Assembly (NCBI GenBank): GCA_963855995.1
Contig: OY979717.1
Location: 8,509,501-8,573,500 of the forward strand
DNA: 64,000 nt
Source: Muricea muricata
Taxonomy: Eukaryota; Cnidaria; Anthozoa; Malacalcyonacea; Plexauridae
Direction of reading: 5' to 3'
The translations under genes and the position numbers were made by a program. The notes beneath the pieces are model-generated. The model was not told the DNA's origin. It searched no databases and saw only the letters and a list, made by a program, of their open reading frames with translations. The stretch's first letter is position 1, and each line of letters starts with the position of its first letter. This document shows positions 58,849-64,000 of the stretch, piece after piece.

Positions 58849-59246
58849 CATTCCTACGAAAGTTATTAAAAGATTACAATAAAAAGCCGGAAATGTGCCA
58901 CAATACCAAAAAGTTGCCTGTGGAGGAAGCTAGCAGTCTAGCACTACCCCCACCAAGCATGAACTGTATTGTAGCATGTGTGCGCATGCGTCGACAGTGT
59001 TTGATCAATTTGAAACATATATGATGTTTCGCTGAGTTTAATCCACATCGGGCAAGCTGAAAAATCTCTGATCACTGCGGGAACCCTTCTAAGACCTTTG
59101 CAATGCTAGCCAAATGCTTTGCTAACTGAGGTTCTAGAATGAAATATTTCGAAAGTTTAGTTCCTTCAATACCCACGTAATCGTAAATTTAATTGTGATT
59201 TTTACGTGCCGTCGTGATTTTTAGGTCAAGCTATCCGGTATGGTTG

Positions 59247-59400
59247 CAGGGGCGTAGCCAGGGTCTTGACTTTGGGGAGGGGGGAGCTCATTTAAGAGGT
59301 GTCGGACGACATCCCCACCGGGGAAATTTAAAATTCTATATAAAGTCTCTGAAATTCTGAAAAATAGGGGTTCCCCCATTCTGAAAGTTTGGGCAAGAAG
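59247..59400. mobile_element. one-ended hAT-like terminus, weak
   Basis: CAGGGGCGTAGCCAGGGTC followed by a G-tract resembles a hAT terminus. I do not find the opposite end nearby. Confidence 0.35.
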
Positions 59401-59698
59401 AATTTACGAGAACATCAATTTGATAGAAAATAGTACTTACTAAATAGTAATAATTACTTCGACATTATGACTCATTTCATCGTATATTGAAACAAGATAT
59501 AACGTCACACTACAATTTATGCTGCTTTTGACTGATCTTGTAATCTGACAATTGTTTCAAGAATATTTTTTCGTAGTTTGATTGGCTTATTAAAGTTTCC
59601 GAACAATTTCATGCTGTTCCATTATTAGCAGCTTGTGTCTTCTTAATTACAAAGCAAGCGTTTAAACTGAATTTAAAATATTTTCAAAAAATAATAAA

Positions 59699-59808
59699 AC
59701 AATTATTGAATATCAGGATATGAGGAATTATCAAGGCCTCGGTTTGTGTTATCTAAAACCTCTGCCTTAATAATTCCTCATATCCTGTTCGACCTCATTC
59801 AATAATTG
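59699..59808. repeat. palindrome in intron 2 of gene B
   Basis: Arms CAATTATTGAAT..CAGGATATGAGGAATTAT and complement around a loop at about 59739-59761. Confidence 0.85.
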
Positions 59809-59895
59809 TTTATTATTTTTGCATCATGCATATGAAAAGGTTTGCCGAGCATGATGACTCACTCTTACACATTTGATATATTTTTCTACATGCAG

Positions 59896-59982
59896 CAAAA
59901 ATTTGTTCAAGAGGCTGTTAAGAAAGAAGATGATGACGGAGAATGTCCAATTCATCGTGCAGCTGCAATTGGAAATACTGAG
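59896..59982 (+). CDS. TRPA-like gene B, exon 3
   Basis: 87 bases, phase 0 at both ends, between TACATGCAG and GAG|GTATCA. Encodes DDGECPIHRAAAIGNTE. Identical in length to gene A exon 3. Confidence 0.82.
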
Positions 59983-60099
59983 GTATCAAAATTTTGAAAC
60001 GTCTTTTTAGGAGGCACTAGCAAAATGACCCTGGAAACGAGGTTGGCCACTAGCATGAAATTTTTGAAAATTGTCAATAAGTCTTGTAATTCAATTTAG

Positions 60100-60353
60100 T
60101 CATTAGAAATACTTCACAGCTATGATAAATCGTTAATGGTGCAGAAAACGGGTGGAGATGATAAGTCAGTCCTTCATTTGGTTGTGAAAAGCAGATCAGA
60201 GGCCGCTGTACAATTTGTTCTCAAGAAAGAGCCTGACTTAATGAACAGTATCGACAAGACCCTCAAACAAACGCCCGCGCATTGCGCTGCCAGCCTCAAA
60301 CAACCCAATATTTTGGAAATTTTAATATCAAAAGGCTGTGATACAACAGGAAT
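60100..60353 (+). CDS. TRPA-like gene B, exon 4
   Basis: 254 bases after TTCAATTTAG, ending with two phase bases before GTAAGT. Ankyrin cores SVLHLVVKSRSEAAVQFVL and TPAHCAASLKQPNILEILI. Matches gene A exon 4 except for one extra codon. Confidence 0.82.
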
Positions 60354-60734
60354 GTAAGTTAAAATAACTTTAACTGAGCGAGTAATACGTTGTGATAATG
60401 CTTGGTGAATAGTAGCAAAACGTGTATGGTAGAACATCATACCCTATGATCATGTATGTACCCTATGATCAGTTCTAGGTTAATCATTTGCGCAACTGAA
60501 GAAGTAGTGCGCAGTTGGTTACAGTTTTGGAATTGTAGTATTGCATGTTGATTGGTGAACATTTTTTAACTCCTCTGAGCAGTTGTAGATAAGCCGCAGT
60601 CACATGTTTACATTTTTGCGAAAACCCCACATGCGTAGCATGAATAGCAAATTGAATGACCAAGAAGTTGAATGATAGGAAGCGCATGCGCATTGTTGGC
60701 CAGTTTTTAGCGTGAAGGTGAGCACGTAATAACA

Positions 60735-61012
60735 TAGGGCGAGGCTACCTCGTTCTTATAGCGCCGATCTAATACATTCACTGATATCATAAGAACGAAT
60801 CACTGAATCTATTAGATAGGCTCTATCAGAAGTGTAGCCAACCCGACGATTTAGTCCCGCTTTGCAAATATTTTCGTGTTCATCGACTATGAAAACAACA
60901 GTTTCTAAAGAAATGAATAATTATAATGATTTAAAATTTGCATAGCGGGACTAAATTGTCAGGCTGGCTGTGACGCCACTGAGCTCTATTAGAACGAGGT
61001 AGACTAACACTA
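60735..61012. mobile_element. fold-back MITE in intron 4 of gene B
   Basis: GCTACCTCGTTCT and AGAACGAGGTAG at the edges, with inner arms GACGATTTAGTCCCGC-TTGCAAAT and ATTTGCATAGCGGGACTAAA. Confidence 0.7.
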
Positions 61013-61568
61013 TTTTATCAAGTGGTCACCCAGAGTGAATAGTGCAGCAAGAATAAATATAGCTCATAGGGTATTCAACTTTAGCAAACATTATAAGCGC
61101 ATGAGAGTATTTATTGAAGTAATATTGCACGCAATGCAACATCATAATATCATAGATTAAGGATACATGGATGTGCACCTCGGGGGAATTTCTTGTACGT
61201 GGATGGCGTACGTGCGTCATAGGCACGCATTTAGTCCTGATTGTTTAAGTAAAACAGCAAAATGCATTTTTCTGTAATACACTTATATTGAAATTCGGAC
61301 TAATGTACTTGCCAGAAATGCGTGTGGAGATGACGTAACCCGTGGTGAGACAGCGAAATCATAGGCGAAGTGTACCGAGTTGCACATCTATGTATCCCTA
61401 ATTTTTGTCTTTATCTGGCCGATATCATCAGACGTCCAATGTAGACCTAGCTTACTGACATCCACAGGGATTACTCCAAGAAAATGCTGTCATTGCATCG
61501 CAAAATTTCGTCAGGAGTATGAAACATCAAAACGACCTTTGTTCGCATGTATAGTTACTGCTGAGACA

Positions 61569-61760
61569 ACCGATCCGAACGTTGTATTCCAATAAAATTA
61601 CTGGTTACAACATTTGATAATTCCAATAGTTACTGGAATTGTCATTTCATGCATATAGAATGAACCCTGACCCAAGCCCCAACACTGACCCTAACCCTAA
61701 CAATCCCAATAATTTATTGGAGACAATAATTTTATTGGGATACAACGTTCGGATCGGGTG
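61569..61760. repeat. inverted repeat with telomere-like core
   Basis: Arms CGATCCGAACGTTGTATTCC and complement at 61569 and 61741. The interior includes CTGACCCTAACCCTAACA near 61685-61702. Confidence 0.75.
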
Positions 61761-62011
61761 GCTGAGAAAGTCGTAACAGTAACTATTGTATCCGAGTTAC
61801 TGCTGAGGGAACCAATTAGAACGCTTAACAACCATTAGTCACTAGAGAAATTATACTAATTCTATTATTTATGACTGCACATAGTCTCATTTATCACTGC
61901 ACAAATTGGTTTCTACTTCACCTTAGTAATCCCTGGCATGGGCCTCCAATTAGGTGATGTATACTGGTGCATGTAGTTTATAACTTGGCTGATTTTTTCT
62001 ACTATTTCCAG

Positions 62012-62318
62012 TGAGGATAAAAATGGCCAGCTTCCAATACATATCGCAGCAAGTGAAGGTCTACGAAACAACGTTGAACCTTTGTTACGAGAAGGACCCG
62101 TTATTGATGCGGTCGATAAGTCTGGGCAAACACCTTTAATGTTAGCAGCTAAGAATGGTTTTCCTAATCTCGTATCATACCTACTCTCTAAAAAGGCAAA
62201 CTGGAATATGAAAGATAGAGATAAGAAAACGGCATTTGATTTGGCAGTCTTGCGCGCACGACCAAAGGTTGTCCAAGTATTTTTTGATGAAGACAGTGAC
62301 AAAGAGTGCTGGAAAAAG
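62012..62318 (+). CDS. TRPA-like gene B, exon 5
   Basis: 307 bases after TATTTCCAG, ending AAG|GTACGC in phase 0. Encodes LPIHIAASEGLRNNVEPLL, TPLMLAAKNGFPNLVSYLL and TAFDLAVLRARPKVVQVFF, three ankyrin repeats like gene A exon 5. The next exon, which should carry the SMPEMA-type linker, is not found before the right edge. Confidence 0.82.
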
Positions 62319-64000
62319 GTACGCAGCTGGATTGGACTTATTATCAGATACGTAGTTAGACTCGTCATAATTCGCTCGTTTATTATATGCAATCAGTAGT
62401 TTTAATCAGCAAAAATCTGCATTATCCTTTGCTGATCTGCTCGGCAAACTGTGTTTGAGAAGCCTGAGCTCCCCTGCTTGCTGCATAATTTCCTGAAAAA
62501 TTTGAAAGGTCTTTGAGTACAGTTAAATTCTCTCGAAGTTGGCAAACAAACGGTAGCATTCTGTCACTCGCTCAATCAGAACATGCTGTTTTGTACATCA
62601 CTGCAGGCGGTAATTGCATGCTCTTTAAGTGTTGTATAGGAATTTTACGTCTCTGGAAACATATAGGATATAAAAAAGTAGACAATTTTGAAACGGCTCT
62701 CAGCCTCGCGAAACGGCTTGAAGTATGAAGTTTTTTATTAATATACATTGCTTGGCTGCCTACGGCGTAGAATAAATTAAATAGAATATTTTGAAATTCA
62801 AATGTTTCAAACCCAGGAGTGTTCGTATTTTGAAACACATTAAAATGGCCTGCGCGCGAAATTTAAATGCCTAAAAGAAATTGGTAGGAAGAAAATATGT
62901 TAGGTGTTTTACCGCTGTTCAAAATTTCAAAAAATTTTATTGAGTTTTTAAAAGCCATTTCAAACGTCGTGCAAACGTATATTTTTCTCAATTTGCACGA
63001 AGCTAATTTGGCTAAAAATATGGAAGTTCGCGCGACGTTTTGAACGGCTTAGACTCGAGCAAATTTCTGAAATTTTGTATAGCAATGCGACATCTGACAA
63101 ATGTTCCACCTACCAAGTCAAAAGTACTTTCAAGCCTTTACGTTTTGCGCGCAAGGCATATTTAAAGTGCATATGTCATAATCACCTTTTTTTTTCAAAA
63201 ATTCACAGTGACGAGACGATTCGAATGAAATATACCATTCTTCGAACAGATAAATACTTCCAGAGTTTGGGTTCAAATTTGAGCTTTTGAAATCATGGCC
63301 GGGAGAAAAGAGGCTGGGTCGAATTAGCTCTGTGACGTCATACCGGGAACACGTCTCAATACCGCATATAAAAACAATACAAAAATATAGTCATGTTCGA
63401 GGCAAAAAATAGTCAAAAATAATTACTTTTGGGGGATATTTGTTTGTATATGAACTTGTACATTCAAGGCGACTGAAAACCCATCATTGTACCTTGGAAA
63501 CTGAAGGAAATAGCTCGAATTGAGAGATTTGAGTCAAATGCAACGTTAGCATTAGTTTGGCGTCATGTGTCACATAACTCGTCTGTTTACAAAGGGAATT
63601 CTTCGCTTTGAACCTGTAAAAGCACATTGGACAAGGTGATATACAGGCATGAATACACAGAACACAAGGATATTAAATCGCTAGCTGAGTAGGCGCATGA
63701 AAAAGTTAAATGGCGCAAGTATCATAACAATTTTGACTGTGCTTATGTTAATCACCACGAATATTTGGGATATATACTTCTGCTAATCGTGTAAACGTTG
63801 TCTGGTTAAAATATTCATTTCTCACAAGCTTTTGACTGGCAATGCAGTCTGCAGTCTTCGATGGGTAAATTAAATTCGAATGCTTGCAACAATGAATCTT
63901 TATGTGTTTTATACATTGGATATATTATTTATCAGTGTATCTCTCTCTATATATAGCAAATTTTGACAGTAGAGTAAATGTCAGCATTTGGATGAGCTTT
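62319..64000. other. intron of gene B and right edge, no further exon seen
   Basis: Holds the diverged repeat at 62615-62730 (shared with 5585-5680) and otherwise AT-rich sequence. The short ORFs show no family features. Confidence 0.4.

Overview
The window looks like animal nuclear DNA, probably from a cnidarian (inference). It is AT-rich, its genes are split into small exons with GT-AG introns, and it carries (TA)n and TTAGGG-type repeats. Retroelements and DNA transposons of several classes are nested in one another, and several multi-copy gene families I associate with cnidarian genomes are present. There is no bacterial-style operon, and almost every long open frame lies in a mobile element or a decayed gene.

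Host genes. Two paralogous ankyrin/TRPA-like channel genes lie near the two ends in opposite orientation. Gene A (minus strand, 592-13289) has six recognisable exons and runs off the left edge. Gene B (plus strand, 57133-62318) has five exons and runs off the right edge. Exon lengths and intron phases match one to one (160/160, 87/87, 251/254, 295/307 bases). A third, isolated TRPA-like exon fragment lies at 35168-35301, broken by a transposon. The proposed first intron of gene A is about 9.9 kb and is filled with mobile DNA.

Region by region. 3.4-4.7 kb: (TA)n tracts with three antisense hammerhead-ribozyme motifs. 4.9-5.4 kb: a TTAA-flanked MITE. 5.8-12.4 kb: a 6.6-kb transposon with about 540-base inverted ends, TTAA at its borders and a broken multi-exon transposase-like gene of unrecognised family. 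12.4-12.9 kb: a decayed hammerhead, a (TA)n tract and a palindrome. 14.3-15.5 kb: tandem repeats. 15.6-19.1 kb: a LINE split by a Penelope-like element (PLE) that itself carries a fold-back MITE. 19.6-22.4 kb: a PLE with reverse transcriptase and GIY-YIG domains broken by one stop codon. 23-25 kb: SWIM-domain gene remains and a PLE fragment. 26.3-34.9 kb: a DUF6589-like gene whose first exon is interrupted by a 3.9-kb hAT transposon with a perfect 8-base duplication. 35-36.3 kb: the TRPA fragment, a hAT-type MITE and a Tc1/mariner-like palindrome nested inside it. 37-40 kb: fold-backs, a LINE tail and a second mariner-like palindrome. 40.1-44.4 kb: an intronless, decayed gene of about 1,400 codons ending in a FEN/XPG-like nuclease signature. 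44.7-49.2 kb: telomere-like repeats, tRNA-like elements, a TTAA MITE, fold-backs and mostly empty sequence. 49.9-51.4 kb: a PLE-like reverse transcriptase with an inverted middle segment and a hammerhead plus hairpin after it. 51.9-55.2 kb: a CR1-type LINE lacking part of its RT. 55.4-55.9 kb: a 475-base palindrome carrying two head-to-head hammerheads. 57-62.3 kb: gene B, with several fold-back elements in its introns.

The most interesting pattern is a recurring module: a hammerhead, 30-50 bases, a small conserved hairpin, then (outside the RT locus) 26-35 bases and a (TA)n tract. A version of it also follows the PLE-like reverse transcriptase at 50-51.3 kb. This suggests one retroelement family, together with 3'-end or non-autonomous copies that have seeded the TA microsatellites.
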